Assembly (NCBI GenBank): GCA_027946365.1
Contig: JAPEUQ010000001.1
Span: forward strand, 1,302,001 to 1,366,000
Origin: Kalmusia sp. IMI 367209
Lineage: Eukaryota > Ascomycota > Dothideomycetes > Pleosporales > Didymosphaeriaceae
Direction of reading: 5' to 3'
Length of the DNA: 64,000 nt
Position 1 is the stretch's first letter. The number at the start of each line of letters is the position of its first letter. Below, piece after piece: positions 23,157 to 36,052 of the stretch. A program made the translations under genes and the position numbers. The notes under the pieces are model-generated. The model was not told the origin of the DNA. It saw only the letters and a list, made by a program, of their open reading frames with translations, and did not search any database.

Positions 23157-26100
23157 TCATGTTTGGAACATCTTTTCCTCGATATAGCCGGCCAAAAGGG
23201 CCAAAGATCTTTGCGCGCTCATCAAATCCAGGAAAGGAATGTCAATTTTGAACGCTGCCCAAAACCAGCTTCGAAACTCGGATGCAATCATGCTGTCCAC
23301 ACCAAAGTCGGGCAACGACGTGCTATCATCGATCTGGTCAAAGGGCATCAGGACCAAGTTCGAGAAGCGCTTCTTGATAAGCGTTAGGATAGCTGTCTGC
23401 AAAGTCGGTGCGTGGGCCTCGGGAGCGAAGGTTGACGCCAAAGCTGCGGGGACCTCTTTGAACCAAGGAGCAGCGGCACCGGCAGATTGTGTGTTTGTAG
23501 CACCCGAGGCTGCTTGACGTGTCTCGATTTCGGCATGCAGAGAGGCCAAGAGAACCGAAGCTCGCGCTTCAACGAGAACACCATGCTCGGTCACATCGAA
23601 GCCCTGAGCGCTCAGAGCACGTATACCTGCTGGTTCCAGACCGGTAAGAAGATGCGCCTCTGTCGGATCGTGCACGGCCTCGGATTGCAGCGCGAGATCG
23701 ACAATCTGGAGCATCTCCTCCTCGTTGATTGGTTGAATGCCCTTGCGCAAGAGCAGCGCCTCGATCTCTGGATTTTCATGAAGGTAGCCCACCTCGGAGA
23801 TCATACCAAGCCCGATAGATACGGCAGGCTTACCCTGGTGGCGGCGCCAGCGAGCAAACGCGTCAAGAAAACCATTAGCCGCGCAGTAATTGCTCTCAGT
23901 CGCCGTTCCGACAGTTCCAGACACCGATGATGTCATCAGGAAGAAATCGAGCTTTTCGTCGTGACCTTCGAGTGCCTTGTGTAAGTTCCATGTTCCCTTC
24001 CATTTAGGGTCGATGCCCGTGTGCCAGGCTTCATTTGACATCCGTGTAAAAAGAGCCTCGTGAAGTCCCATGGCTGCCTGGACGACACCACCCACCGGCC
24101 TTCCCATGTCTAAGCACGCCTTAACAGCAGCTGTCACATGATCGGCATTAGAAACGTCGCCCCGAACTACGCCTACAGTGGCGCCAGCACTTTCTAGTCT
24201 GGAGACGAGCTCTCGTGCACTAGGCTTGTCGGCCCCCGAGCGACCGACGAAGACGAAGCGACGTGCTCCACGTCCCATCATCCATCTGCTGAGACTGCGA
24301 CCGAGGCCACCGAGACACCCGATCAAAAGATAAACCTTCTCTGCATCGAACAAGGTCTTGTACGAAGCGGGTACAACCTACACCATCATCAGACTCCATC
24401 ATTGTCACAAGCGCTATCATGATGACTTACCGGAACAGCAGCCTGGGGATTCTCTAAAGAAAGGACAACTTTGCCGACTCGGTCTTTATTGCTGGCATGG
24501 TACTGGTACGCTTTGGAGACTTCAGACGCATCAAAAAGTGCGATGGGCACCGCCTGATGCGCTCCCGAGCGGTAAAACTCCAAGCTCTCTGCCATCAATT
24601 GATCCCATATTGCCCGGGTGAAACCGTCTTTTGCGAAGTACAAGTCCACAAGGTCGAATGACATAAAGGCGACATTGCGGGAGAACATGCGCATGTCTAA
24701 CATGCTAGCATCAGCACTCTGGCGGCTTCCTACCTCAATGAAGCGTCCAAACTCTGCCAAAGAAGACCAAATGTCCGGTAGTATATCACCAGTGAGTGAG
24801 TTGATAACTACGTCGACGCCGATACCGCGTGTGGCTCGCTGAAGCTCTTGGATACACGACGTATCAAGTGGGCTAAGGAGATGTGTATCTGGCAAATCCA
24901 GAATATTCCTAAAGTAGTCACGCTTAGCTTCTGAGTTGACCGTAGCATACACTACAGCACCTATTTTCTTAGCCAGGATAACCGCCTCGATGCCAAACGA
25001 GTCCGAGCTGTCGTTGATCAAGATAGACTCCCCAGATCGGAGCTGAGCTCTGTGTTTAAGCGCATACAGAGCAGTAGCATATCCGAGCAGCACTGTCGGC
25101 AGAGTAGCAAGACTTTCGCCTTCCAAGCACTTGTGTACAGACCCGACAGGCACCCGAACGCTTGTTCCCAAATGGTGAGGGGCGCATGCAACAACGCGGT
25201 CGCCAATTGCGAAACCCTTCACATCCGAGCCTAAAGCACTCACGGTGCCAGAAAATGCGAACGCAGTGGTTTTCTCTCTTCTATCTTCGCGGCCCAATAG
25301 AGTATAGACATCTTTAGAGTCGAGGCTTACTGCCTTGACCTCGATGTCAAGCTGGCCTTGCGGTGGCTCGCTGCCCTCCTCTGATAGCTCTTGGAAATGA
25401 ATTGTATCTGCAAATCCTACTCGTCCAATGGAAAGCTGTGCAGGATGCGCAGAAGCCAGTGATTGCTTCTGCACTGCTGCTTCCGGCTCCAATCTTCGCT
25501 GGAAGAGGGTATTGACACCATACTCTGGCTGGTATCGACTGATGAGTATAAGACCATCACTAGAGATGTATTCACAGTCATCCTTATTGTGTTTCGGTAC
25601 CAATGCTTCCAAAGCATGACTGCAAGCCAGAGTCAATTGTGAATTCCGGGAGCTGATGAGGTTTATTGGTCCGACGTCAAGGAGTGAGAATCGTAGCGCT
25701 GGCTGCTCCAACATGAGTGCCCGCGATAAGCCGTTTGAAAGGGTCAGATCTGGGTCAGGAGCATCTCCCAGCATGTTGGCTCCAGTGATCCAAAGGAGGT
25801 CAGTGATATTGTCTGTCATCATACGAAGACGATCGGTATCTTGTGGTTTGATGGTAGCCAAGAATTCATTTTCCAGTTCCAACAAGGAAATGTAGATGTC
25901 TTCTTTCGCGATTTGGGCGGAATCGAGCTGATGAAGTGATAGGATATCAACCTTAGAGATGCCAGTCGTCTCTGCAAAATACGAGCGCAGGGCTTCTGCG
26001 AAATGCATCACTGGCGACGATGGATTCTCAGGAGTCTAAACCACGGAATCAGTCTCAATGATAAAGATTGTAGGCAGGATTTATAGGTTTGCATGGGACG

Positions 26101-29100
26101 AGTGGAACAAATAGAAGGGCCACTTACAACAATGGATACACTCCGATCATGAAGACCGCTCAGATCCTGCGCCCGTGTAGCTAGCAGAACCTGTTTGCCA
26201 ACATCGACAACAGCAAAACCACCGGCCTTAAGGGCCTCCAGGGCTGCGTTCGACTTTCGGGTAATCACAATTCCCCGCTCGGAGACAAGAGACGCAATGC
26301 ATTTAGGATCTTGGTTCCAAAAATGCTTGGAGGTGGCATGCTACATATGGAGTTAGCATTGGTATTTTGCTCTAGACTGAAAAATCTTACCTTTGGAATA
26401 AGGAGGACCTCAAAAGGACCCTCGACGCCCTTATGAATCAAAGGCTCTCCGTCTTCATCCACTTCGCCTGTGATCCAAGATTTACATCTTGCAAACGCGG
26501 TGTCGGCATCGAGCATGTTCAACCATTCTTTGGCCTTGTACCCGAATGTGTCTCCACCGAGCTCCAGCACGCTCATGCGGGGATTCTTGTGTCCGACGAG
26601 GTCAAGCAGCGCACCAATGACTACAAGGGACTCATCATCCAGCAGATCCTCCCGCTGCTGTTCTACAAATGTAGCAACGTATTGTCTCAGCTGCTCCTCA
26701 GCTCCGCTATCCACACGTAGAATGTCGGGTTTCCAATTGATTCTCAGCATCGGCTGGCGTTCCATGTATTTAGCTAGTGGGTCGTCGATCGCCCGTTCTT
26801 CCACCATTTTACCCGTATAGAGCGAAATACGTGCGTCTTTGAAGTCTACTACCGGGGCTCCGAGTTGATCTCTGAGAGTAGCGGCCATGCTTCTGGAAGA
26901 AAAACCAGTTTCCTCGGAGCGCACATGGATCTCAGCTTCTGCGTCAAATTCGGCACCTTGAGCCGGTTGAATGCTACACTTAGAGATGAAGACAGGAAAC
27001 CAGGCTTTCAACGTGCGAATTTGCCCTGCTGCCGTGCTCCAGATTGCGGCTTGGATCGCCGCATCGATGACAATCGGATGTACGGGATACTCTGAACCAC
27101 CAATCGCATATGAAGGGGCCGCGAGTTTCGTTATACCGACAGCTTCCTTGCGGAGTTGTCTATCGTCTGTCTTGAATCTCGTGAGAGATTGGAAGGATGG
27201 ACCAAAGCAGAAGCCTTCCTTATGCCACTGCTTGTACCACCGACCAGCAGGCCAATCGTCAAAATGATCATTCTCTGACACCGTTACGTTATCGCTCGTG
27301 GTAGTTCTAGAGGGCTGCGTGATGCGAATGCTTCCAGTACAGTGTGTCGTGGTGTTGCCAGCGGCCCATGAAGAGATGAAGAAATCGCACCAGTCCACCG
27401 ATCTGTTCGCTCCGGATGTGCGACTGGGCGTCATAGTGGTATGTAGTTCTAGTTCCTTTGCCGTGGCGTCATTCTCTTCGGGGACTTTGAAGGCGGTGGT
27501 AATGTTGACGTTGCGGAATTCGAAGGCAAGCTCATTCGCACGGCTTTTGGCGTGCTTAATTTGCATTACGGCTTCGATCGCCATAGCCAAATAACCAGCA
27601 CCAGGAAATACGACCTGATCTTCGAGCTTGTGGTCTTTGATCCAAGGCATCTCACTCGGTCTCAATAGGTTACGCCATGTGCAATCGATGCCGTTGCCAG
27701 TAAGGGCTAAAGTACCAAGAAGTTCGTGGCGAATATCTTTCCTGTTTCGCTGCTCGGCGCTAGATCTGGGTTCATCCCATAGTATACCAGCCGAATAGTC
27801 CCATGGGTATGGTGGAAGAGTGTTGATGGTCTTCATGCCCTCACCTGACGTAGGATGCTCGTTAACCCTGGTCCAGTCCAAGGAATGGCCGAAACCAAAC
27901 AGAGTGCCAGCAAGAGACTTCATACAGACCACCGCGTCGGACTTGCGTATCAAGGTAGGCGTATAAGGTAAGGTATTCTTGTCTAATCCAATCGAAGTGC
28001 GAATTTGCGAGATAGGTCCCTTAAGCGCTGAGTGGGGCCCACATTCGATTAAATGAATCTTTCCACCAGCTGCCAGGGCCGCCAAAGCCCCGTTGAACTG
28101 GACAGGCTGTTCAAGATTTCTTCGCCAGTACTTCGCCATGTCCACGCTGTCGTCCAGGATCTGGAGCTCGTCGGGTCTGAAACCCACGGAAGAGTACATT
28201 GTCGCGCTTCCGGGTCGAGACGGCTTGACTTTGTCTTTCATGCCTGTGAAAAGTGGTGTGAGCAATTTTTCGTATAAGGGACCACACTCCTCCATCATCT
28301 TGGAATGGTAGGCACGACCGCCAGTCTCCAGCTTCCTAACGAACTTCTTTTCAGCTTCCAACTCGGTCTTGATTACGTCAATACCTTTTGTTGAGCCGGC
28401 GATTGTAACGCTTTCGGGGGCGTTGACACAGGCCACTCTGACCTCAGTATCAAGCCCCTTGGCTCGTATGAGCTCCTCGACAGGTTCCACGGAAAGCCCA
28501 GCTACCAGCATGGCCCCCTTTGTACGCATAGTACCCACAGCATATCCGCGATAGTAGGCCACCAAAATGGCCTGTGAGAAAGTAAGTAAACCGGCGGCAT
28601 AAGCCGCTCCAATCTCGCCTGACGAGTGCCCAACAACAGATGAAGCCTCGATTCCCCAGCTTCGCAACAAATCCACAAGCCCAATCTGAACTGCAGTGCA
28701 GATCGGTTGGCTTCGTGTAACCTCGTTGATTCTGCTGGCGCTCGGATTATCGAGTAGTGTTTGCTCCAGTGTCCAGTCAGGGGTGTATGGGGCGGGAAGA
28801 GCTTTCAAGACGTTGTCCAGGGCGCGGATGGTGGTGCGGAAGTGTTCGCTGTGAGCCAAGAGCTCTGCTGCCATACCCGCATACTGGGCTCCTTGACCAG
28901 TGAAGACAAATCCAAACTGGAACGCGCCCACAGACTTGGTAGTAGCAGGCTCATCTGTGGGTGGTACTATCTTTCCGGGTTCAGCTAGAACGAAACTTCT
29001 GCTCTTGAAATGGTCGCGACCCCGGGTAAGGGTATGCGCTAAGCTGTCTAGAGTGACTTGGTAATGCGTCTCAGTCACCACTTGAGTGATTTGTCGGACG

Positions 29101-30762
29101 CGTGCCTCCAAGGATTTGGGGGATGCTGCTGACACAGGCAGAACAACAAGCTTCTTTTCTGAATCAGGTATACCGTTCGACAATATGGGAGCCGATAGAC
29201 GTCCTGGTCCAAGGTAGCTCTCTACAGACTCAAGGATGATGTGGGCATTTGCGCCTCCATAGCCAAAAGAATTGATGCTAGCTCTTCGCAATGATCGTGG
29301 CCAATCCTCTACCTTGGTGGCGATCTTGATATTACGCTCTTTCAAAATGACTAGGTCGTGGTCAGTATACTGATTCATCTCATTTTAGTAGGAAGTTACT
29401 GACGCTTGGGGTTAATGTTAACTACACCGTGAGACGGTGGGATCTTTCCTTTTTCGAAAGCTGTCACAACTTTCAAAATTGATGTAAGCCCACTGGCTCC
29501 TTCGCTATGGCCCACATTGGTCTTGACAGACCCAATGAGAAGTGAAGGACCCTCGCGGGGTGCGAAACAAGTACCCACAGCATTGACCTCAATAGGATCT
29601 CCGACAGGTGTACCGGTGCCGTGGCATTCGACATAATCTGTTCCTCCAAAATCGAGCTCTGCATTGCTATATGCCTTACGCATGACAACTTCTTGCTGTT
29701 CGCCACTAGGGAGCGAAATGCCAGGCGTCCGACCACTCGCGTTGACAGCACTGCCACAGATGATGCCTCGGATAGTATTCCCGTCCCTTAATGCGGCAGA
29801 TAGACGTTTGATGTAGATGGCGTTGACGCCTTCGGCTCGTCCGTAGCCGTCTGCGGAAATGTCGAATGTGTGGCATGTGCCTGTGGGGGAGAGTACACCG
29901 CTTTTGGCGGCCATCACGTGGAGCTCTGGAGAGAGAACCATGTTGGCCGTAGCCACGATGGCGGTTTCGCAGTCTCCTGTTCGCATGCCATTGAGCGCTT
30001 GATGGAGGGCATATACTGAGGAAGAGCAGGCTGTGTCGATTGTGAAACTAAATCCATGTTAGCGACTAAGTCTTTTTTTTTGTCGCTTGTAGCCTATCTC
30101 TAAAACATCTACTATCTGAACCTACCTTGGACCGTGAAGATTGAAAACATGACTAATTCGATTCGACATTATAGTGGCACCAGAACCAGTCGATGTATAC
30201 CGATGGATGTAATCGGGATCGCGGGTCTGATTTGGCTGGTAGTCAACCGAGAAGTTGCCAACATATACACCTGTAAGGGAGCCAGATAGAGACTCAATGC
30301 ATGTACCAGAGTTTTCCAATGCTTCATACGTAACCTCAAGTAATTTACGCTGTTGCGGGTCCATGTAGGTTGCTTCTAGGTTATTAATTCCGAAAAATCC
30401 GTTGTCGAACTGACGCAGGTCTTCGTTAATGAAGTAGCCGCCAGGAACGTTCGAACTACCACTGCGACTGCCGTTGGGGTGATAGAAACCACCGAGATTA
30501 TAGCGCTCAGGTGGTACAGGCCCTTGAGCAGACTTCTCTTGGACCAGGAAGTTCCACAGATCAGATGGGGAACGGATGTCTCCTGGAAGCCGACATGCTA
30601 ATGCGCTGTTAAAGAAACGAAATCAATTGCTGGGTACTAGGATATCATACCCATTCCGACGATGACTGGCGGGTCATCTCGGAAGCTGCTCTCTTCGCTC
30701 CCTTCATTGTTCAAGACGACCACACTCGAGCGTGAGCTGGTGGTGACGGCAGTAGTAGCCAT
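23157..30762 (-). CDS. Highly reducing iterative type I polyketide synthase
   Basis: Core enzyme of the cluster, 2408 aa, from seven exons: 30762..30651, 30597..30126, 30047..29404, 29350..26391, 26340..26128, 26035..24431, 24377..23157. Domains in order: KS (VGMACRLPG start; active Cys in DTACSSS; ECHGTGTPVGDP; KTNVGHSEG), AT (GHSSGEIGAAYAAG), DH (IKDHKLEDQVVFPGAGYLA; HPIVIDAAIQ), a shrunken methyltransferase remnant (VLELGGDTFGYKAKEWLNML), ER, KR (LIGCLGGLGRSLSRWM; NYCAANGFLDAF) and ACP (DFGVDSM, Ser carrying phosphopantetheine). The ER nucleotide loop reads NDSSDSFGIEA where active enzymes have an AAAGGVGQA-like loop. No thioesterase or reductase follows the ACP. It should make a reduced, probably unmethylated, partly unsaturated chain. 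Divergent from an SDR gene. Confidence 0.95.
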
Positions 30763-31440
30763 GGCAGCTGATTCACTGATGAACAGTAGAGCAAGATTGC
30801 CTAACTATCGACCATTGCCTTTTGATAGCTCCTCAAGTGTTCAAATCCCGGGGACCAACGATTTAAGATGCTAACATACGAGGTGCTAGGTCCAACGAAC
30901 GCGGGCTATACTAGCTTCTAGTACAACTCTTCCGAGGCAGAACGAGGGATCGGACTCTTATCGGACCCTTTCCTTGGCTTGGCCGATAGAGCACACCGTT
31001 ATCACGAAGCAAATGCCCACTTTCCGTCTCTTTGTTGCGATCTGCATTCAAAAAAACACGCCGATTGCGTGTACGATATGGGTTCTCGATAACCCCCGCT
31101 CTATGCATAACAGAAACTCCATGCGCTCATGCACCGACAATGATGTTACCAGTTTGAGTCTACATTTTCTCACAATCGGACTTTGTCAAGGTCCTGTCGG
31201 AAATACAGAAGCAAGGGGCTAGTCGCATTGTAGGATGTGCTCAGGAAGAGACCTTCGCATACGACCAGCATGTAAGCTGCTCGAGGGCCAGACATTCTCC
31301 GTCGGCAGAAGACTACAGGCCAATCAGGGCAATCACATGGGAGTTAAAGCATAAATTGAAAGTCTATCCGTAAGAAACAAACCCTCCGGTGGCACTACGA
31401 TTACTTCATCATAAAGCCAAGTTAACGAAAGCATCTCAAA
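30763..31440. promoter_or_regulatory. Divergent promoter, PKS and SDR 1
   Basis: 678 bp between the PKS start (30762, leftward) and the SDR start (31441, rightward). No gene is supported. A likely site for cluster-regulator binding; I did not recognise a specific palindrome. Confidence 0.35.
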
Positions 31441-32410
31441 ATGGACATCAACGGAAATGGTATGGTCGTCGGAGGAGGTGAGTATTTTGAACTGTGTGGA
31501 ACGAAAGCTGTGCCTGATCAACATAGGTAATGGGATAGGCAAGGCCTGCGCAATTCTTTTAGCTCGCGAAGGAGCCGCTGGAGTTTTCATTGGCGACATT
31601 GACGTCGATGCGGCAAACAGCGTGGCTGCTGAATGTCAGGCTGTCGCTACGAATAGCCAATTCAGCACCGAAGGAATCCAAGTCGATGTCACAAATGAGG
31701 ACTCAGTTCGGCGGATGTTCAAACGCATGGTAGAACTGTGGGGCCGCGTAGATTACTGTGTCAATTGCGCCGGTGTAAGTGTCATCAAAGCCAAATCCTC
31801 CCTCTTGCCTGACCAAAGTTTTCCTAGATCGGAGCACAGAAGCCGGCCGATATTGCGTCTTTGTCGCTTATGGAATTTCAAAGATTTCAGGATGTCAATA
31901 CGACCGGCACGTTCCTCGTGACTAGGGAAGCGTCCGTCATAATGCGAGCTCAGCAACTTCAACCAGTCTCTGCATCTTCGTCTGAACGCGGCAAGAGTCG
32001 GGGCTCGATTGTCAACCTTGGATCAGCTTCTTCCATGACGGCAGCGTGGGGTGTGCTCCCTTACACGACCTCCAAGCATGCAGTACTGGGGTTGACAAAA
32101 AATAGCGGTAAGTTTCGAGGTCCGAACAACGAATCTGGCTGATATGCATGCATTGCCAGCGCTCGACAACGCTGCCTACGGTATCAGGGTCAATTGCATT
32201 TGCCCTTCTTGGACAGATACACCGATGGTCCAGCGGGCTGTGGACGGAATAGACGGTCTACAGGACTTCATCAAAGCCAAGCTACCAGTTGGCCGGATGG
32301 CAATCCCGGAGGAAATTGCAGATGCCGTCATTTTTACGTTGAGTCCTCGAGGGAGCTTCATGACTGGGTCGGCCCTGGTCATAGACGGTGGCTTGTTGAT
32401 GGGTATCTGA
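31441..32410 (+). CDS. Short-chain dehydrogenase/reductase (SDR 1)
   Basis: Classical NAD(P)-dependent SDR of 271 aa, four exons in phase: 31441..31477, 31527..31774, 31828..32107, 32160..32410. The cofactor loop is GGGNGIG (spliced across the first intron, with G in place of the usual T). An acidic residue after the second strand (FIGDIDVDAA) suggests NAD preference. Active site: NCAG, serine in NLGSASS, YTTSK. The C-terminal DGGLLMGI is typical of FabG-like SDRs. Next to the PKS and divergent from it, so probably a tailoring ketoreductase or alcohol dehydrogenase of the polyketide. Confidence 0.88.
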
Positions 32411-32834
32411 ACAAATAGTAGAGCACTGTTCATGCCGGACTTTTATTAGAGTTCGAGGTCTTGTAGCAGATGATATAGGATGTCATAAGCGACCAATCGT
32501 TCGAAAATGTAGTCACTGTCGATTCTTTCCGTTTTCGTGTTAGTGCTATGGCGCAACAAAAACTCCGGCTGGTCTTGTTTGCATTGATGACAAAGCTAGG
32601 AGTATCCGCGATGTAAAAATGTTTCCCCGGATGTATAACCGTATTGCGCCTTCCATAACTGCGCATGAATGGGCTTCTGGGAGGCAATATGCGTACTGGC
32701 ACTGAATTGTGTAGCCTTGTGCCTCTACAAGACTACCCTCTCGCTTCATCGTCCAGAATGAATTTAGCACTACGAATTTACAATTTTGTTTCATCTACCT
32801 AAATTGATCAATCGCAACGATAAACAACAACGCC
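32411..32834. other. Intergenic, probable cupin 1 promoter
   Basis: 424 bp between the SDR 1 stop and the cupin 1 ATG. No gene supported. Confidence 0.35.
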
Positions 32835-33510
32835 ATGGCCATCGAAGATGTACAGGACCGCCCGAACCCTGGCGCTGGGTACATCCAGGCCCCATGGCCC
32901 GTCGCTGGCCTTCCCCGAACCCAGCGACACATTACTGGCCACGACGAGCAGGGTCGTTCCGTCTTTCTTTCAACCGACTCTGGTGCTCACCACAAAGAGT
33001 TGGTGGACAAAGGCGCCCTGGCTAACATTATATATTCGACTAACACGCATCCTGTCGAGCTGAACGACAACGTGGACATCAAATTCCAGGCAGAGAACGA
33101 GGTAAGTCTGCTTCCCCAATCATTGATCGGCTACAGTCTGATTTAATTGGTAACAGCCTGGATTGACCGTCAAAAATGGGACCGTGTGCCGCTTGATAGA
33201 TTTCGCTCCTGCCTGCGAGTCACCAATGCACCGTGTGAACAGCATCGACTATGCCATTGTAATCCAGGGGACCTTTAAGATGATTCTTGACTCTGGCGAG
33301 GAACGATACATGAACCCGGGCGACATCGCGGTGCAGCGTTCCACGGCTCACAAATGGATCAATGTGACGGGTAACGGACTTCTGCCTGCGCGAATTTTGT
33401 TCATATTGCAAGATGTGAAGGACGTATATGCCGGTGGCAAGAAGGTGTCCGGTTATCTTGGTCCGCTTGGTGACGACTATGTTGGGCTGCCCGGACACCC
33501 TGGGAACTGA
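32835..33510 (+). CDS. Cupin-fold protein (cupin 1)
   Basis: Small cupin of 206 aa, exons 32835..33101 and 33157..33510. Good start context (cgccATGGCC). The N-terminal part (RHITGHDEQGRSVFLS) and the single beta-barrel (PMHRVNSIDYAIVIQGTF; DSGEERYMNPGDIAVQRS; AHKWINV) belong to the stand-alone cupins common in fungal secondary-metabolite loci. The first cupin motif has HR where HxH is usual and lacks the classical Glu, so metal binding may be altered. Clear paralog of the cupin at 56223-56959: both share TGH/SGH-x-E-x-G, the DNVD turn, HR and HKW motifs and the L-GPL-D-Y end. A role as isomerase or cyclase-like helper is possible but unproven. Confidence 0.85.
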
Positions 33511-34200
33511 GTGAGCTTCACTCTCGGTCGTTGAGACATTGCTGGCACATGTATGAGTGAGATAGTATGCCAACAATATAGGACTTTATAAGCCTGATTT
33601 TTCCGGAGCGGTCATGTCATGTGCTGTAATCTCAACTTAGCGATCTAGAGACAGTTATGATCTTCATGCATCTGTGGTAAATCATCTTTCTGCACCAACG
33701 ATATATCCATTTGGAATGAATAAGATGAAAGTACTTCAATGTATGACGCACGTACTTAGTAATTGGTCAATCTAAGGATGAGTATTTCCAACTCATAACC
33801 CCTCAAGTTCGCTTTCATCGCACTCTCTATGAGGCTCCTCAGAAGCAGAGAATTGTCGAAACCTGAGACAAGACGCAACAATAAGTGTCCGGAAGATGGC
33901 TCATCTATGTATTGGGTCGTAGGAGATATTGGGTTCCTTTAGAAGAAGAGGTTTATCATGATTATCTAAACCATACATATATATAGTAATCTACTTCTAT
34001 CTGATTTCAAACTCAGCGTAGAGCGATTCCATATTCCTTCAGTTCAACGGTATCGATCCGATTATGTGCCCAATCATTGGCCCTGGGGGTTTTTCTGAAT
34101 AGCTAGACCAGTTTAGCTCTTCCTTCGGGCCCCATGAGCTCGTTGCAACTTGCTCAGATTGAACCATTTCCACAGGGTAGAGTCCTGTTCTCGGGTCAAT
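33511..34200. other. Intergenic, convergent 3' ends
   Basis: 690 bp between the cupin 1 stop and the stop of leftward SDR 2. AT-rich with a short TATA-like run near 33980; no gene supported. Confidence 0.4.
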
Positions 34201-35401
34201 TCAGCTGGCGTAAAGTTTGTATCGTGTACCAACCCAGATTGTTCGCCACCCGAACACATCGTAGTACCACGTCTGCCTAGTGTAGCTACCATACCAGAAC
34301 CAGGCCTGAGGCTGTGTTTTTAGACTTTCGGCTACGACATGTGCAGCATAGTCGAAGCGATCGGTCGCTCCCGCTTAAGTCATTTTGAGTTAGTCTAAAG
34401 ATAATATCAACTGGACAGGAAAGGCTTACAAGGCGTACGAGTGACATGTGCTTTGAACTCTTCTGCCAGTGGAGAATAATAAGAACCTGCCAAGATGAAT
34501 CAGACGGCCACAATTCATAGGGGCTGCATGAGAATTTCACCTTCCGGAAGCTGCCGATGAGCATCATTCTTCAAGATATTGGTACTTACTTCCCCGGAAA
34601 TTACCTATTTATCAGCGCCATCAGATTGTATAACTGCAGTGTTACAGTCGGGAAACCTACTGTAATGACTCTGACACTATAGTGACAGACTCTTGTCAGT
34701 GTGTCACAGAGATCAGCTGTGTATGAAACGACTTACTCGAAAGGCGCCATCTCGATACGGAGCGTATTGCCCCAGTGTGCTAGGGCTGCCTTTGTGGCAT
34801 TGTAGGACGCTTGGCTTGTGAGTGGGCAAACTTGTTTTAAAGTCAAGGAAACATACATCCATATAGATACGGTATCACCCCTCCAATCGAGCCAATATTG
34901 ACGATCGAGCCCTTGGTCTCAATGATGAGGTCGTGGAAATGGTGTACCATACGCATCGGGCCAAATACATTGATGTCGAACATACGCTGTACAGCAGCGA
35001 CATCTGTATCAATAGCTGGCATAGTGTATGCTATGCCACTACTTTTAATCAGCCCAAGTAAAGTGAAGCAAGCGAAGATGCAACATACGCGCAATTCACC
35101 AGAACGTCAAGGCGTCCTCCGGTGAGCTTTTTGACATCTTCTTTCAGTTCGGAAATGGACTTCTCGGAGGTAACATCGAGGGTGAAGAACGTGATTCCAG
35201 ATTCGGATAGATGGTCGCTGGATTCACTGGGTAGTACGGTGGCTATAGGATGCAGCCCCTTGCGTTTGTACTCTGTCACGAGAGCTTCTCCGATCCCGCC
35301 ACGGCCGCAACTATAGACACAAGTTTCAGTGAGTATTTTGCGAGATCACTATCATATGCTACTCACCCCGTCACAAGCGCGAACTGTTTTTGTGTGAGCA
35401 T
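34201..35401 (-). CDS. SDR similar to 1-acyl-dihydroxyacetone-phosphate reductases (SDR 2)
   Basis: SDR of 274 aa from eight small exons in phase: 35401..35367, 35310..35089, 35041..34857, 34809..34737, 34676..34661 (16 nt only), 34604..34541, 34486..34430, 34373..34201. Most are too short to show as ORFs. Cofactor loop VTGCGRGGIG; LVNCA; serine in NIGSIGG; YNATK. After the active site come VITVISGEVSTNI and LPEGSYYSPL, which match the AYR1-like subfamily. The protein ends with WVGTRYKLYAS. The N-terminus MLTQKQFALVTG is spliced to the rest by the first intron. In this setting probably a cluster reductase rather than a lipid-synthesis enzyme; that is inferred. Confidence 0.85.
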
Positions 35402-36052
35402 GATAGTGTAGAAATTCGTTGTCTCCTTCAGGTATGGTTATGATCATACGAGCTTAAGTTCTTTGGACTCACTTGCTTTGTCACTAGCAACGTAGATAAG
35501 CTCATATTTAGTGAGTGGAGCCTTGGGGAAAGTATTTCTATAGTTTTCACGTGTATTAGTTTTCTGCTTGTTGAACACTTTTGATAAGCACAACGCATCA
35601 ACAAATCAAAAAAACGCATCAATAGTGTGCAGATCGATGCATTCATGTGCGAGAGGTTAGGCTGAGTGCTACTGCCTGAGCGTCACTCTCGGACTTTCCC
35701 AAAGTCCGGCGACGATCATCAGCAGGTTCCACGCAGGGAGGCTATACGAAGACGTACATTTGAGTTGCGGTCACAACGCCGTGTTGTAATCCAGTTCTTG
35801 ATTACTAAAATAGCTTTCGTATTCTCTGTCGCGCTGGCCCGCAATTGGTGAATAGTGCGCACTGATTGCGCATGACGTAATTGTAAAACGTCAAACTAGA
35901 TCTCCATAAAATCGACCACTAATCACCTAGATCAAATACTAGCATAATTCAAATCCTAGCAGCTGTATACAATTTTGGGTGAAAAGTCCAAACTCAGGTC
36001 CGGGAATCTACCATCTACTTGAAGCTTTTGTTAGTTGGCTCTGGTGTCTGGA
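35402..36052. promoter_or_regulatory. Divergent promoter, SDR 2 and P450 2
   Basis: 651 bp between divergent starts 35401 and 36053. No gene supported. Confidence 0.35.
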
